This document shows positions 55,382 to 55,590 of a stretch of 55,590 nucleotides of DNA, piece after piece (positions within the stretch are counted from its first letter, which is position 1; each line of letters starts with the position of its first letter). The stretch covers positions 1-55,590 of the IMG/VR virus record IMGVR_UViG_3300005466_000009. The stretch is one strand, 5' to 3'. The position numbers and the translations under genes were made by a program. The notes under the pieces were generated by a model. It was not told the DNA's origin, ran no database searches, and was given only the letters and a program-made list of their open reading frames with translations. The stretch is from a virus.

Positions 55382-55590
55382 ATGCCACCTCACGTTCCGG
55401 CCGTCAACGGCCCGCGTACCTGCGAAGAGGCCTCGCGCAGCACGGTCGTCACCGTCACGCTGAAGCTGAAGGGATACCCCGAACTGCGCACGGGCGACGC
55501 GTTCGACAGCCGCATGTTTCGGCCGTCTCGGATCCGCGTGGTGGTGGGCCGCTCGACGGGCCGCGGCACCACGCTGATTTCCGCCCGCGT
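55382..55590 (+). CDS. 5' part of the hypothetical protein that continues at base 31
   Basis: Start ATG 55382 with AGAGGACCCG upstream. The visible N-terminal 69 residues include a beta segment (STVVTVTLKLKGYPELRTGD, then RIRVVVGRST). Bases 55561-55590 are repeated at 1-30, and the frame runs on unbroken into the 2..289 feature. Confidence 0.75.
   Translation, partial: MPPHVPAVNGPRTCEEASRSTVVTVTLKLKGYPELRTGDAFDSRMFRPSRIRVVVGRSTGRGTTLISAR

Overview
The window is an essentially complete double-stranded DNA genome of a tailed phage with a siphovirus-type gene set. The host is almost certainly a high-G+C actinobacterium: base composition is very G+C rich, GTG starts are frequent, genes are packed with ATGA/GTGA overlaps, and the structural proteins resemble actinobacteriophage families. 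The genus cannot be told from the sequence. Bases 1-30 are identical to 55561-55590, and one reading frame runs across this join (55382 to 55590, then 31 to 289). The record is therefore a circular map of about 55,560 bp opened inside a gene, not a natural phage end. No integrase, recognisable immunity repressor, DNA polymerase, primase or replicative helicase was found.

Layout. (1) 55319 through the join to about 10010: rightward early/accessory genes, mostly small and unknown, several with zinc-binding cysteine pairs or single membrane segments. From 4191 onward almost every short unit has its own promoter. (2) 10134-33733: head and tail genes in order: DUF1360-like protein, portal-MuF fusion, capsid protease carrying an embedded 2H phosphoesterase domain, a small non-structural island (15912-18118), major capsid, structural proteins carrying a shared beta-domain, connector genes, frameshifted tail chaperones, tape measure, distal tail and tip proteins. 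(3) 33819-35483: three membrane proteins, the likely holin/spanin-type lysis or envelope functions. (4) 35576-42858: a leftward block with SSB and an ERF-family annealing recombinase plus many unknown genes. (5) 42916-47222: HNH nuclease, a tRNA-like element, antirepressor, winged-helix replication protein, DnaC-like ATPase and endolysin (amidase). (6) 47349-50179: terminase subunits. (7) 50211-55590: more small genes and a roughly 810-nt stretch with no credible gene, bounded by its own promoter and a strong terminator.

How it works together. About twenty promoters share one architecture: a TTGC/TTGA -35 box, 17-18 bp, then a -10 box of TATGCT type directly preceded by GGGGG. Many are completed into a palindrome by an upstream TACCCCC arm. 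Most feed a short conserved leader (a GGAACAACCG unit, then a GGGAGAACCG unit, then the start codon). Four place the start codon at the expected +1, so the messages would be leaderless. This regulon, the 810-nt structured RNA candidate, the 2H domain inside the capsid protease, and the same beta-domain inserted in two neighbouring virion proteins are the most interesting features. Replication probably depends on the host replisome, with the phage supplying an initiator-like protein, a helicase-loader-like ATPase, SSB and ERF.
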